This document shows positions 46,031-55,400 of a DNA stretch of 62,604 nt, one piece after another. Source of the stretch: Desulfobulbaceae bacterium (lineage in GTDB: Bacteria; Desulfobacterota; Desulfobulbia; Desulfobulbales; Desulfocapsaceae); the NCBI GenBank assembly GCA_024227155.1, contig JAAELB010000302.1, positions 1 to 62,604 of the forward strand, written 5' to 3'. Each line of letters begins with the position of its first letter. Position 1 is the first letter of the stretch. The translations under genes and the position numbers were made by a program. The notes beneath the pieces are model-generated. The model was not told the DNA's origin. It made no database searches and saw nothing but the letters and a program-made list of their open reading frames with translations.

Positions 46031-47266
46031 ATGCATTACCCCAGAATTGTTATAACAGGTGTTGGACTTGTCGCCCCAAATGCTGATAATCTGGAGGATT
46101 ATCGTCAAAAATTAATCCAAGGTGTTAGTGAAATACAAGAGGTAGATCTCAGGTATTTTGGTAAAGCCCCTGCGGGTGTTTGTTCCTTTCCTGAAACGAA
46201 ATATCGAAAGAAAAAAGAAAACAAAAAAGGAACCCGTGCGGGCTGCATCGGGGTCTACTGCGCCAACGAGGCCATAGAGGCGGCCAAGCTCGATCTTTCC
46301 AGTTACGATACATCTAAAATTGGTGTGTATATAGGATTGACAGAACATGGTACAGTGGAGACTGAAAATGAAGTATATAACATCAGCAACTACGAATATA
46401 ACGTAGATTACTGGACACATCACCACAATCCAAGAACTGTGTTGAATAACCCCGCTGGGGAAATCACCATGAATCTTGGAATCACAGGTCCCCACTATGT
46501 AATTGGTGCTGCATGTGCCGCTGGAAATGCCTCTTTGATCCAAGCGGTGCAAATGATGCGCCTTGGTGAAATCGACATGGCAATCGCCGGGGGCATTTCT
46601 GAATCTGTCGGCTCCTTTGGTATTTTTGCAAGTTTTAAGGCGCAGAATGCTCTAGGTGAGGCCGACGATCCGCGGCTTGCCACCCGTCCCTTTGATGCGA
46701 ACAGGAATGGTATTGTTATTTCTGAAGGGGGCTGTATCTATACACTTGAGTACCTTGACAGGGCACTGGAACGTAACGCTCCTATCTTAGGAGAGATTGT
46801 CGGTTATGCCATGAATTCTGATGCGAAGGATTTTGTATTGCCCTACGGCAAGCGTCAGGCTGAATGTATGCAACTTGCCCTTTCAAGGGCAGGGCTTAAA
46901 CCCGAGGATATCGATCTTATCAACACCCACGCAACCGGAACAAAACAAGGTGATATTGAGGAGTGTAAGGCGATTCGCCAACTGTTTTCTGACTGCCCGT
47001 CAACCTTCGTCAATAACACCAAGAGCATTATAGGTCATGCAATGGGTGCGGCGGGTGTTCTTGAACTTGCAGGCAACCTGCCGTCCTTTGATGATGGCAT
47101 CATCCACCCAACCATCAACATTGACAACCTCGACCCTGAGTGTGCTCTCAACAATCTGGTAATTAATGAATCTGTCAAAAGAGAAAATATAAATACCATA
47201 TTAAACAACTCCTTCGGTATGGTTGGAATCAACTCTACAGTAATTGTGAAGAAATACACTGACTGA
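46031..47266 (+). CDS. Beta-ketoacyl-ACP synthase (FabF-like) of a lipid cluster
   Basis: The 411-residue condensing enzyme has Cys162 in GAACAAGNASL, His300 in THATGTKQGD, Lys331 and His336 in NTKSIIGHAMGAAG, so the Cys-His-His triad is complete. The N-terminus MHYPRIVITGVGLVAP is standard. Compared with housekeeping FabF it carries an unusual basic insert after residue 55 (YRKKKENKKGTRAGC) and a GLTEHGTVETENEVYNISNYEYNVDYWTHHHNPR segment. It heads a six-gene unit with an acyl carrier protein, two CrtI-like oxidoreductases, a reductase and a dehydratase. It probably extends an acyl chain dedicated to a special lipid. Confidence 0.88.
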   Translation: MHYPRIVITGVGLVAPNADNLEDYRQKLIQGVSEIQEVDLRYFGKAPAGVCSFPETKYRKKKENKKGTRAGCIGVYCANEAIEAAKLDLSSYDTSKIGVYIGLTEHGTVETENEVYNISNYEYNVDYWTHHHNPRTVLNNPAGEITMNLGITGPHYVIGAACAAGNASLIQAVQMMRLGEIDMAIAGGISESVGSFGIFASFKAQNALGEADDPRLATRPFDANRNGIVISEGGCIYTLEYLDRALERNAPILGEIVGYAMNSDAKDFVLPYGKRQAECMQLALSRAGLKPEDIDLINTHATGTKQGDIEECKAIRQLFSDCPSTFVNNTKSIIGHAMGAAGVLELAGNLPSFDDGIIHPTINIDNLDPECALNNLVINESVKRENINTILNNSFGMVGINSTVIVKKYTD

Positions 47267-47421
47267 GTATTTTTTAATTACCAGATGTAAAAAAATATAA
47301 ACAAGATGGCTCAGGTATGTTATAGGGAATGTTTTGTCTATAATATAATAATCGTCCGGCCATCTTGGTTTGGACTTTATGTTTTAAATGTCCCCCCCAC
47401 ACGTCGAATGCGGAGAATTTC

Positions 47422-47673
47422 ATGACAAGTGAAGAGATTAAAGATCTGATTCTGGAAATTATTGAAGATATTGATGATGAAGCTGATTTTGCCAGCCTTG
47501 ATCCAGCCGAACCACTGAGAGACCAGCTCGATCTGGACTCTATGGATTTTCTGGACATAGTCATGGAGCTGAGAAAACGCCATAAACTGCAAATTCCAGA
47601 GGAAGATTACCCCAACCTCGCCAGCCTCAACAGCTGTGTAACCTATTTAGAACCGCTCTTAAAAGACGCGTAA
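47422..47673 (+). CDS. Acyl carrier protein of the lipid cluster
   Basis: This 83-residue ACP has the 4'-phosphopantetheine serine at Ser40 in LDSMDFLDIVMEL. An acidic helix I (EEIKDLILEIIEDIDDEADF) and short length are typical of type II ACPs. ATG 47422 follows CGGAGAATTTC; an open frame upstream starts at 47365 but the ribosome site decides for 47422. It lies between the ketoacyl synthase and the first FAD oxidoreductase and is likely the dedicated carrier of this pathway, not the housekeeping AcpP. Confidence 0.9.
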   Translation: MTSEEIKDLILEIIEDIDDEADFASLDPAEPLRDQLDLDSMDFLDIVMELRKRHKLQIPEEDYPNLASLNSCVTYLEPLLKDA

Positions 47674-47677
47674 TGCT

Positions 47678-49066
47678 GTGAGAATACCAGCCCTGGTAAT
47701 TGGCGGCGGGCTTTCGGGTCTCGCCGCCGCAATTCGTATTGCCCGCTTCTCCCCTGAAGTTGTTCTTCTTGAAAAGCATTCCCGCCTGGGAGGCCTTAAT
47801 TCCTATTTCTATCGCAACAAAAAACTCTATGAAACCGGCCTCCACGCCATCACCAACTATGCAGAACCTGGAGATAAAAAAGCGCCTCTAAATAGACTGC
47901 TCAGGCAATTAAAACTACGACGAAAAGATATTACGCTGTGTCAGCAATTTCAGTCAAAAGTCGTTTTCAAAGACAAGCAATCTTTATATTTTTCTAACGA
48001 ATTCGAGTTATTTCAATCAGAAATTTCAGAAAAATTCCCTGCCAGCGCAAATAATTTTCAGAAATTACTCAATTTCCTTCAAGAATTTGACGCTTTTGCG
48101 CCAACACCATTCAGATCCGCAAAGGCCTTCCTTTTACAGACTCTTGAGAATAGACTGCTGGTGGATATGATCCTCTGTCCACTGATGTACTATGGATCAA
48201 GCCATGAAGATGACATGGATCTAAGTCAGTTTGCAATAATGTTCAGAGCAATCTTTCAAGAAGGTATGTTCCGTCCCTTTGGTACCATTAAAGATTTTCT
48301 GGAGCTTCTTGTTAAGCATCTTGAATGTCTGGGGGGGCAAATTCGAACAAGCTGCGGGGTTGAGAAAATATTTAGAAACGATTCTCACTCAATCGTTCGT
48401 CTGGAATCAGGGGAAGAAATAGAGTGTGACTATATACTCTCAACCATTGGCTACCAGGAAACGCTACGCCTCCTGGATGGTAAAGTCCCCTCCTCGCCGG
48501 ACAGCTTACCCAGGCTTGGGTTTGTAGAAACAATATACCAGCTTGATGATAGTAAAGGACTCAGCATCGACAAAGATTCCACTATAACTTTTTATAATGA
48601 GAACGAGAACTTCAGTTACAAATCACCGAAAGAACTCGTCGATTTTTCAAGTGGCGTGATCTGTTTTCCTGGAAACTTCCACGGGATTGAGGTGAAAAAT
48701 GAGCTTGAAATACGATCTACTCACCTGGCAAGCTACTCAAAATGGAAAGAACTTTCGTCTGACAAAAATAGCTACCTGGAGCAGAAGAACCACTGCTCCT
48801 CAGAATCACTCAAACGAATTGAAGCTTTGACAGGCAAATTTGCCTCCAGAATTACCTATCAAAATAGTTTTACCCCTGTTACTATCGAGCGATATACCTC
48901 AAAAATAAAAGGCGCCATATACGGTAACCCTACTAAAATCAAAAATGGCGACATCGGCTTGTCCAACATCTTTCTTGCCGGAACCGACCAGGGTTTTTTA
49001 GGAATTATCGGCTCCATGCTCAGTGGGGTCTCCATAGTCAATCAACACATACTGCCTAAGCTTTAG
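47678..49066 (+). CDS. CrtI/phytoene-desaturase-like FAD oxidoreductase 1
   Basis: The 462-residue protein has the FAD-binding GGGLSGLAAAIRIARF at residues 9-24 and the CrtI-like flavin motif LGGLNSYFYRN. The C-terminal FAD motif is IFLAGTDQGFLGIIGSMLSGVS. The start is GTG, 4 bp after the ACP stop. Members of this superfamily desaturate, isomerise or saturate polyene chains. In an operon with ketoacyl synthase and ACP the substrate is likely an acyl-ACP. The last codons are inside a minus-oriented copy of the dispersed repeat. Confidence 0.85.
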   Translation: MRIPALVIGGGLSGLAAAIRIARFSPEVVLLEKHSRLGGLNSYFYRNKKLYETGLHAITNYAEPGDKKAPLNRLLRQLKLRRKDITLCQQFQSKVVFKDKQSLYFSNEFELFQSEISEKFPASANNFQKLLNFLQEFDAFAPTPFRSAKAFLLQTLENRLLVDMILCPLMYYGSSHEDDMDLSQFAIMFRAIFQEGMFRPFGTIKDFLELLVKHLECLGGQIRTSCGVEKIFRNDSHSIVRLESGEEIECDYILSTIGYQETLRLLDGKVPSSPDSLPRLGFVETIYQLDDSKGLSIDKDSTITFYNENENFSYKSPKELVDFSSGVICFPGNFHGIEVKNELEIRSTHLASYSKWKELSSDKNSYLEQKNHCSSESLKRIEALTGKFASRITYQNSFTPVTIERYTSKIKGAIYGNPTKIKNGDIGLSNIFLAGTDQGFLGIIGSMLSGVSIVNQHILPKL

Positions 49067-49094
49067 TGCCTTACTCAATAAAAACAGGTAGCGC
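49062..49094 (-). repeat. Dispersed repeat end inside the lipid operon
   Basis: TTTAGTGCCTTACTCAATAAAAACAGGTAGCGC matches the reverse complement of the long-form end; the TAG of oxidoreductase 1 is part of it. It lies in the 150-bp gap before oxidoreductase 2. Confidence 0.7.
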
Positions 49095-49161
49095 AGACTC
49101 CGAAAAAACTGGATATTATTTTAACATCATAAACTTAAAGTAACCACCATGGCACTTATAC

Positions 49162-49179
49162 CCCCTTGTGGGGTGTTAG
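49162..49179 (+). repeat. Short leader hairpin shared with 32100-32117
   Basis: CCCCTTGTGGGGTGTTAG, one base different from the copy at 32100. The CCCC/GGGG hairpin is 37 bp before the ATG of oxidoreductase 2, in a gap with no clear Shine-Dalgarno site. Confidence 0.4.
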
Positions 49180-49216
49180 TCAGTCACCACAACATAAATC
49201 TTATTTATACTCTCTT

Positions 49217-50620
49217 ATGCCCGTTTCTTTTTCACAACTCAAAGACAGTTACGATGTCATTATCATTGGCTCTGGCCTCGGTGGGCTTACCTCCGCAAAC
49301 CGACTTGCATATTGTGGCCACAAGGTCCTTCTCCTTGAACACCATCATCGCCTGGGAGGACTTGCTACCTGGTTTAAAAGAAGGGGGCATATCTTTGACA
49401 TCTCGCTCCACGGTTTCCCCTACGGAATGGTGAAAACATGCAAGAAATACTGGAACAAAGAGATTATGGAGTCCATTGTCCAGTTGCCAAACATCGTCTT
49501 TGACAATCCACAATTTTCGATTCGCACCACATTTGACAAAGATGATTTCACCAACCTGCTGCACTCACATTTTAAAGTCGATCGCGCAACCATTTCCAAA
49601 TTTTTTGAAACCGTCGCGGGAATGAACTTTTATGACGACCAGACAATGACCACAAGGGAATTGTTTGAAAAATTTTTCCCAGGCAGAACTGACGTACATC
49701 GCTTACTTATGGAACCGATAACCTATGCAAATGGTTCCACCTTGGATGATCCCGCTATTACCTACGGTATTGTCTTTTCAAACTTCATGAATAAAGGCGT
49801 TTTTACCTTTGAGGGTGGTACAGACAAACTTATCGGTATGATGACTGATGAACTTGAAAAAAACGGTGTTACCATCTGCACCAAGGCAAAGGTTGATAGA
49901 ATCATTGTTGAAAAAGGTAAGGTGAGAGGAGTCACAGTTTCTGGCAAAAATATCAAGGCACAGGCGATTGTCTCAAACAGTGGTATAACCAACACCATAG
50001 ATAACCTCACTGAACGTGACAACTATTCGGACGATTTCCTTGAAAAGGCTGACAAAATACGAGTTAACAACTCCAGTTGTCAGGTATATTTTGGTATTCG
50101 AGAAGGAGAAAAAATAAAGGATGTTGGAGATCTGCTGTTCACCTCCACTGCACCTGAATTTGACTCTGAGGAACTCCTGGACATTACCACCAAGTCAAAA
50201 ACTTTCTCCATCTATTACCCAAAGACACGGCCCGGACTCAACAGGTATACAGTCGTAACTTCCATGAACAGCAGATATGACGACTGGGCCGGACTTGACT
50301 CCGCCACCTATGAAAGTGAAAAAGAAGCACTTATCAAAAGGTCTCTTCTCGATCTGGAACGTTATCTCCCCGGCGTAAAAGAGAAAATTGACTGGGCAGA
50401 GGCAGCAACACCAAGAACATTTAACGATTATACTCTCCATACACGTGGTACCTCCTTTGGTACTAAGTTTGAAGGACTAGATATATCGAGATCTATTTTC
50501 AAAGAAGTCGGAGGGTTGTTTCATGTCGGTTCCGTTGGAATCATTATGTCAGGCTGGCTAGGTGCGATAAACTACGGTGTGATTGTTTCAAACGATGTAG
50601 ACAGTTTTCTACGTTCATAA
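49217..50620 (+). CDS. CrtI/phytoene-desaturase-like FAD oxidoreductase 2
   Basis: The 467-residue protein has a FAD-binding motif [41 protein letters not shown] typical of carotenoid-isomerase/retinol-saturase-like enzymes, ending in [22 protein letters not shown]. It is a distant paralogue of oxidoreductase 1, so the pathway has two related redox steps. ATG 49217 is preferred over 49166 because the glycine-rich motif then starts at the usual distance. No strong ribosome site is visible. It is followed 22 bp later by the FabG-like gene. Confidence 0.85.
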   Translation: MPVSFSQLKDSYDVIIIGSGLGGLTSANRLAYCGHKVLLLEHHHRLGGLATWFKRRGHIFDISLHGFPYGMVKTCKKYWNKEIMESIVQLPNIVFDNPQFSIRTTFDKDDFTNLLHSHFKVDRATISKFFETVAGMNFYDDQTMTTRELFEKFFPGRTDVHRLLMEPITYANGSTLDDPAITYGIVFSNFMNKGVFTFEGGTDKLIGMMTDELEKNGVTICTKAKVDRIIVEKGKVRGVTVSGKNIKAQAIVSNSGITNTIDNLTERDNYSDDFLEKADKIRVNNSSCQVYFGIREGEKIKDVGDLLFTSTAPEFDSEELLDITTKSKTFSIYYPKTRPGLNRYTVVTSMNSRYDDWAGLDSATYESEKEALIKRSLLDLERYLPGVKEKIDWAEAATPRTFNDYTLHTRGTSFGTKFEGLDISRSIFKEVGGLFHVGSVGIIMSGWLGAINYGVIVSNDVDSFLRS

Positions 50621-50642
50621 ACGTAGGTAAAGGAGAATTTTT

Positions 50643-51383
50643 ATGACAGACTTTGAAAATCAAACCGTTTTGATCAGTGGCGCAACTAGGGGAATTGGTC
50701 GCGCCGTCGCTGAATCCTTTCTCCAGGCCGGGGCTTATGTCATTGGACTCTATGCTGGAGATGAGACTTCAGCCGCTGTCTTTACAGAGGAAAACAGCAA
50801 ATTTGCTGCCTTGTTTGAATTGCATAAGTGTGATGTGTCAAGAGAAGCTGATGTAGCATCACTTTTTTCGCACATTGAAAAAGTTCATGGTTCACTTGAT
50901 GTGCTTATCAATAATGCCGGAATACGTAAAGATGCTGTTCTTGCGCTTATGGACAGTAAAGACTGGCAAAAGGTAATAGATATCAACCTGACGGGATCTT
51001 TCCTCATGTCCAAACAGGCTGTTCTTCTAATGATGCAAAATAAATATGGCCGTATCATAAATATAACATCGCCCGTAGCTCACCTTGGCTTTACAGGCCA
51101 GGCGAATTACGCCGCATCAAAAGCCGGACAGGTTGCCATGACCAAAAGCCTGGCAAAAGAAGTAGCACGAAAAAAAATTACGGTCAATTGTGTCTCTCCC
51201 GGATTTATAGCTACTGATTTCATTAAAGATCTGAGCAAAGAACAACTCTCAGCATATAAAAAATTGGTGCCCATGCGTAGATTTGGTACCACAGAGGAAG
51301 TAGCCGAGTCGGTGTTGTTTTTAGCCGGGAAAAAGGCATCCTACATTACCGGAACCGTGCTTGAGATTACAGGCGGTTTATGA
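50643..51383 (+). CDS. 3-oxoacyl-ACP reductase-like SDR (FabG family)
   Basis: A 246-residue short-chain dehydrogenase with TGxxxGxG-type motif SGATRGIGRAVAES, NNAG at about 90, catalytic Ser/Tyr/Lys in NITSPVAHLGFTGQANYAASKAGQVAMTKSLA and the C-terminal GTVLEITGGL. It would reduce the 3-ketoacyl-ACP made by the ketoacyl synthase. AAGGAG is 8 bp before ATG 50643. Its stop overlaps the next start (ATGA). Confidence 0.92.
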   Translation: MTDFENQTVLISGATRGIGRAVAESFLQAGAYVIGLYAGDETSAAVFTEENSKFAALFELHKCDVSREADVASLFSHIEKVHGSLDVLINNAGIRKDAVLALMDSKDWQKVIDINLTGSFLMSKQAVLLMMQNKYGRIINITSPVAHLGFTGQANYAASKAGQVAMTKSLAKEVARKKITVNCVSPGFIATDFIKDLSKEQLSAYKKLVPMRRFGTTEEVAESVLFLAGKKASYITGTVLEITGGL

Positions 51384-51829
51384 TTATGACGGCAATAGAA
51401 GATGTAACTGCACTGATCCCCCACCGACCTCCATTTCTCTTTGTTGACAAAATTATCTCCGCTTCAAAGGAGACCATTGTCACAGAAAAAGTATTTCCTG
51501 AAAATCTTGATATGTATTCAGGACACTATCCGGGAAACCCGATAACTCCAGGTGTTATTCTCTGTGAAGCGATTTTTCAAAGTGGTGCTCTCTTGATGGG
51601 AAAAATTAATGAGGACACCACATATTCTAACTCCGAAGTCCCGGTTCTAACCAGAATCACCAATGCAAAATTTAAAAGAACTGTCTACCCTGGTGAATCT
51701 ACGGAAATAACCGTACAGATACAAGAGATTGTGGCAAATGTATGTTTTTTCAAAGGTACAATGAGGGTCGCCGGCAAGGTTGCACTCAAGGTCGAATTTG
51801 CTTGTTCAATGGTTAAAGAAAAGGAATAG
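51380..51829 (+). CDS. 3-hydroxyacyl-ACP dehydratase-like protein (FabZ/hotdog)
   Basis: The 149-residue hotdog-fold protein has IPHRPPFLFVDKI and the active-site SGHYPGNPITPGVILCEAIFQSGALL, with the catalytic His and Glu of FabZ in place. It would dehydrate 3-hydroxyacyl-ACP in the cycle formed by this operon. Its start overlaps the FabG stop, so translation is coupled. No enoyl reductase is present, which leaves the double bonds in the product or hands them to the FAD enzymes. Confidence 0.9.
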   Translation: MIMTAIEDVTALIPHRPPFLFVDKIISASKETIVTEKVFPENLDMYSGHYPGNPITPGVILCEAIFQSGALLMGKINEDTTYSNSEVPVLTRITNAKFKRTVYPGESTEITVQIQEIVANVCFFKGTMRVAGKVALKVEFACSMVKEKE

Positions 51830-51971
51830 TAATTCAACAATTGAGCAGTTGAATTTTTAATTAAAGCAGGTAAGATATCAGGTTTTGAGTGCTGTTGATC
51901 TCTACATTTTCCAGATACATTCACCGATCATAATACATTGTTCGTATTGCTAACTTGACAGGATTATACTA

Positions 51972-52673
51972 GTGCAGTTATCTATTTCAGATATGATTTT
52001 CCATGCTGGCCCGGTGGGACAGCTCGTAATGCTTACTTTGCTTATTTTTTCTCTAGTTTCATGGACTATTGTTATAATGAAAGCGAGGTTATTTAAAAAG
52101 GTGAGGCTTGATACCGAGGATTTCCTTGACACATTTTGGAACTCAGCCAACCTCAATGAAGCCCATAGCGCAGCTGCCGAATTTGAATACGCCCCCCAGG
52201 CCGCCGTCTTTATTTCAGGCTTCGGGGAATTACAAAAAATCAATAAAATTCGTAATAGAAAAGAAGAGGAGACAGGTGAAGACACTCTTGATATGCAGCT
52301 CGCCACAATGGACAATCTAAAACGTGCCATTAGAAAAGCCGAGACCCAGCAGCTGACCCTATTAGGCAGTAACCTTCCTTTTCTTGCAACTACAGGGAGT
52401 GCTACTCCCTTCATAGGTTTATTTGGTACGGTTTGGGGCATCATGGCCTCCTTCCATGACATTGGTCAACGGGGATCCGCCTCTCTAGCTGTTGTCGCTC
52501 CTGGGATATCTGAAGCGCTTGTCGCTACCGCAGCGGGTCTTGCTGTGGCTATACCCGCGGTTATATTTTACAATTATTATGCCAACAAGCTTGACGACGT
52601 AGAAGGTGAAATAAGTAACTTTTCCACTGACTTCCTTAACCTCGTCGAACGTGATCTACTCAGCAGGGTGTAA
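51972..52673 (+). CDS. tolQ: Tol-Pal system proton channel subunit TolQ
   Basis: A 233-residue MotA/TolQ/ExbB protein with three transmembrane helices: one near residues 10-35, and the pair containing LATTGSATPFIGLFGTVWGIMASF and ISEALVATAAGLAVAIPAVIFYNYYANKL. TolQ with TolR uses the proton gradient to energise TolA. It starts with GTG 51972 and heads the tolQRAB-cpoB-tlyA block, which identifies it as TolQ rather than ExbB. Confidence 0.92.
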   Translation: MQLSISDMIFHAGPVGQLVMLTLLIFSLVSWTIVIMKARLFKKVRLDTEDFLDTFWNSANLNEAHSAAAEFEYAPQAAVFISGFGELQKINKIRNRKEEETGEDTLDMQLATMDNLKRAIRKAETQQLTLLGSNLPFLATTGSATPFIGLFGTVWGIMASFHDIGQRGSASLAVVAPGISEALVATAAGLAVAIPAVIFYNYYANKLDDVEGEISNFSTDFLNLVERDLLSRV

Positions 52674-52695
52674 TAAACCGCACTGGCAGGGATTT

Positions 52696-52753
52696 CTTAG
52701 TACCTTAGAAATTCATTTTTTGTTTTTACAGCTTTTATGGAGTAAGGCGCTAC
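52696..52753 (+). repeat. Dispersed repeat between tolQ and tolR
   Basis: CTTAGTACCTTAGAAATT ... ACAGCTTTTATGGAGTAAGGCGCTAC. The end contains the region just before the tolR start codon, so the repeat supplies GGAGTAAGG as its ribosome site. It interrupts an operon that is compact elsewhere. Confidence 0.75.
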
Positions 52754-53167
52754 ATGGGCCCATCACAAAGATCACGCAAGAGATTGGTATCCGATATTAA
52801 CGTCACCCCCCTTGTTGATGTCATGCTTGTGCTGCTTATCATTTTTATGGTTACGGCGCCGATGATGACCCAGGGACTCAATGTAGATTTACCAGAGACT
52901 ACCTCGAAATCTTTACGGCAAGAAGAAAAACCAATAGTTGTGACAGTGGACAAGGGTGGAGAGGTCAGTATTAATAACATTCCTCTTGTACGCCCACTTC
53001 TTAAGCAGGAGCTTAAAAAGAATTACTCCGCCAACAATAACCAACCTATTTTCCTCCGTGCTGATAAGCTGGTTCCATACGGTCATGTAGTGCAGGTTAT
53101 GGCTGATATTAAGTCAGTTGGTTTTGATAAAATTGGAATGATAACCAAGCCACCAGAGAATAACTAA
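52754..53167 (+). CDS. tolR: Tol-Pal system protein TolR
   Basis: The 137-residue ExbD/TolR protein has one N-terminal helix (SDINVTPLVDVMLVLLIIFMVTAPMM) with the channel aspartate in PLVDVMLV, and a periplasmic domain ending DIKSVGFDKIGMITKP. It forms the stator with TolQ. The start lies right at the edge of the dispersed repeat. Confidence 0.93.
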   Translation: MGPSQRSRKRLVSDINVTPLVDVMLVLLIIFMVTAPMMTQGLNVDLPETTSKSLRQEEKPIVVTVDKGGEVSINNIPLVRPLLKQELKKNYSANNNQPIFLRADKLVPYGHVVQVMADIKSVGFDKIGMITKPPENN

Positions 53168-53172
53168 CAGTA

Positions 53173-54048
53173 GTGTTTTACAAGTATCGAATAAACTATA
53201 TGCCATCCAACGAATGGAAACTACCGCTAAACCTAGCTATAGGAATACACGTTCTGGTTATATTAGGTGGCGTCTATATACCTGGGTTTTTTAAAGCAAA
53301 GCCAAAATTTGCCGACATTTACACGGTAAGCATAGTAAACGTTGCTGAACCGATGCCAACCCAGCAACCCCAGGCCGAGGTTCAACCTGAGTCTACTCCC
53401 CCGCCGGTACCTGTAAAACCGCTCAAGGCCAAAAAACTGGCTCCAATTGCCGAGGTTCAACCAACGGTGCCAGTATCTCCAGCAAAGTCTATCTCTCTTA
53501 AACCTTTAAAAAGAAAAAAGAAAAAAAAGCTCACACCGAAACCGCGACAGCGTGATCTGGCAAAAGAGAGAAGAAGAAAGCTTGCAGAGGCACTACGTGA
53601 AGAGGACTTACTTACAGAAAAGGCACGTTTAGCCAAAGAAGCACTGGAAAGAGAACGAACCTTGCTGCAACCTCAACAGCCAGTAGTCACGAAACCACAA
53701 AAGAGCAACTCTGCAAAACAAGATGGATCAGTACACCAAAGTGGAGGGAGCAGCAACCTTATTGAAAGCCAGTATTTTGCCTCAATTATAAATCGGCTGC
53801 ATCAATTCTGGGCTCTACCGGAATCTTTACAAAAAAGACCTAATCTGACGGCAGTGGTTGTCATCACAATTAACAAAAACGGTCAGATTGCGGATAATTT
53901 TTTTGAAAATAAATCAGGCGACAGAGTTTTTGATCAATTTGTTAGCAGGACCATTGAAGCCGCACGTCCTTTACCCCCAATCCCGCCAGCAATGAAAAAA
54001 CAGAGGCTAGAAATAGGTCTGGTTTTTAAGCCGGGTGGTATAGAATAA
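53173..54048 (+). CDS. tolA: TolA/TonB-like energy transducer
   Basis: This 291-residue protein has an N-terminal helix (LNLAIGIHVLVILGGVYI), a proline-rich then strongly basic and charged spacer (residues 60-190, PVKPLKAKKLAP, KRKKKKKLTPKPRQRDLAKERRRKL) and a TonB C-terminal domain (NRLHQFWALPESLQKRPNLTAVVVITINKNGQI). It connects TolQR to the outer membrane proteins. It starts with GTG, only 5 bp after tolR. Confidence 0.88.
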   Translation: MFYKYRINYMPSNEWKLPLNLAIGIHVLVILGGVYIPGFFKAKPKFADIYTVSIVNVAEPMPTQQPQAEVQPESTPPPVPVKPLKAKKLAPIAEVQPTVPVSPAKSISLKPLKRKKKKKLTPKPRQRDLAKERRRKLAEALREEDLLTEKARLAKEALERERTLLQPQQPVVTKPQKSNSAKQDGSVHQSGGSSNLIESQYFASIINRLHQFWALPESLQKRPNLTAVVVITINKNGQIADNFFENKSGDRVFDQFVSRTIEAARPLPPIPPAMKKQRLEIGLVFKPGGIE

Positions 54049-54065
54049 TAAAGAATAACGGTCAT

Positions 54066-55367
54066 ATGAAAATGAACACTATCTTTTCCAAAACATTTTT
54101 GAATATTATATTTTTTTCCCTCTTCCTTTTTAGCCTTGTCAAACCGACTATGGCAGCGGATCGCGTCTACCTGGATATAACCACTACTGAAACCAGAAAA
54201 ATTAAAATTGCAGTTCCCTGGTTTGTAAATAAAAGTTTATCACAACAAAAGCAAAGACTGGGAAGAGACTTGGCGGATACCCTGGCAAAATCCCTAAAAT
54301 TCCATGGAATTATTTCCATTATTCCAACCTCTGACTACGGTGGCATCCAGGATGCTCAATGGAAGAAATATGGTACAGATTATACTGCCCTTGGCCAATA
54401 CACCATTTCATCTGATTCAATCAAACTTGAAATGCGGTTACTGGATGTGGCAGGTAACGAAGTTATTATGGGCAAGTCTTTTTCCGGTAGTATGGCACAA
54501 AAAGATAAAATGCTCTTCAAATTCTGCGACAGTGTCCTTGAAACTCTCACCGGAAAGCCGGGGATTGCTGAGACGCGAATTGCCTTTGTAAACCGTAAAA
54601 ATAATGTCAAAGAGGTTTTTTTAACCGATATTCTTGGCAGGAAGATACGACAGGTCACTCGACACAAACACCTTACAGTTTCCCCACGTTTTGTGCCGGG
54701 TGGTAACCTACTATCTTATTCTTCCTACCACACCGGCAATCAAAACCTTTATATAACTGATTTATTACAAAGCAAAACCACCCGTGCCTTGAGCAGACGT
54801 AAAGGGCTAAACCTCGCTCCTGCCTGGTCGGCGAATGGAAAACTGATGATCCTCACCCTGTCAAAAAGTGGCAACCCGGATCTCTACCTCCTCGACAACA
54901 GAGGTGAAATAATTGAACCACTCACCAGCCGTGCAGGTATCAATGTGTCTCCAACTTGGTCACCCGATGGAAAGCATATTGTGTTTGTCTCGGATAGAAG
55001 CGGCAAGCCTCAGCTGTATCTCATGGAGATGCGAACACGAAAAGTCAAAAGGATAACTTTTGAGGGTTCTGAAAACGCTGAGCCCAACTGGTCCCCCAGT
55101 GAAAATAAAATTGTTTACTCAAGTCTGCGCAATGGTGTGTATCAGCTCTTTACCATGAATCCACTGAGCAATGAGATGCCGAAACAGTTAACTGCAGATC
55201 TCAGCCACCATGAATCTCCAAACTGGTCCCCTGATGGCAACCAGGTTATTTTTACAAAACGTGACGGGAAAAAGGATCAGATTTACGGTATATTGAAGAA
55301 CGGATCTTTCCAAAGGCGCCTTTTTACTCTTCCGGGTAGCCAATCCTATCCGCAATGGGCACGGTAG
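54066..55367 (+). CDS. tolB: Tol-Pal system beta-propeller protein TolB
   Basis: The 433-residue periplasmic protein has a signal peptide (FLNIIFFSLFLFSLVKPTMAA), an N-terminal alpha/beta domain and a six-bladed propeller with repeated WSPDGKHIVFVSDRSGKPQLYLM-type units (SPTWSPDG, EPNWSPSE, SPNWSPDG). It completes the Tol force-transmission path and normally binds Pal. Confidence 0.94.
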   Translation: MKMNTIFSKTFLNIIFFSLFLFSLVKPTMAADRVYLDITTTETRKIKIAVPWFVNKSLSQQKQRLGRDLADTLAKSLKFHGIISIIPTSDYGGIQDAQWKKYGTDYTALGQYTISSDSIKLEMRLLDVAGNEVIMGKSFSGSMAQKDKMLFKFCDSVLETLTGKPGIAETRIAFVNRKNNVKEVFLTDILGRKIRQVTRHKHLTVSPRFVPGGNLLSYSSYHTGNQNLYITDLLQSKTTRALSRRKGLNLAPAWSANGKLMILTLSKSGNPDLYLLDNRGEIIEPLTSRAGINVSPTWSPDGKHIVFVSDRSGKPQLYLMEMRTRKVKRITFEGSENAEPNWSPSENKIVYSSLRNGVYQLFTMNPLSNEMPKQLTADLSHHESPNWSPDGNQVIFTKRDGKKDQIYGILKNGSFQRRLFTLPGSQSYPQWAR

Positions 55368-55400
55368 TACAAAGTATCAAACATTTACATACAAACTATC

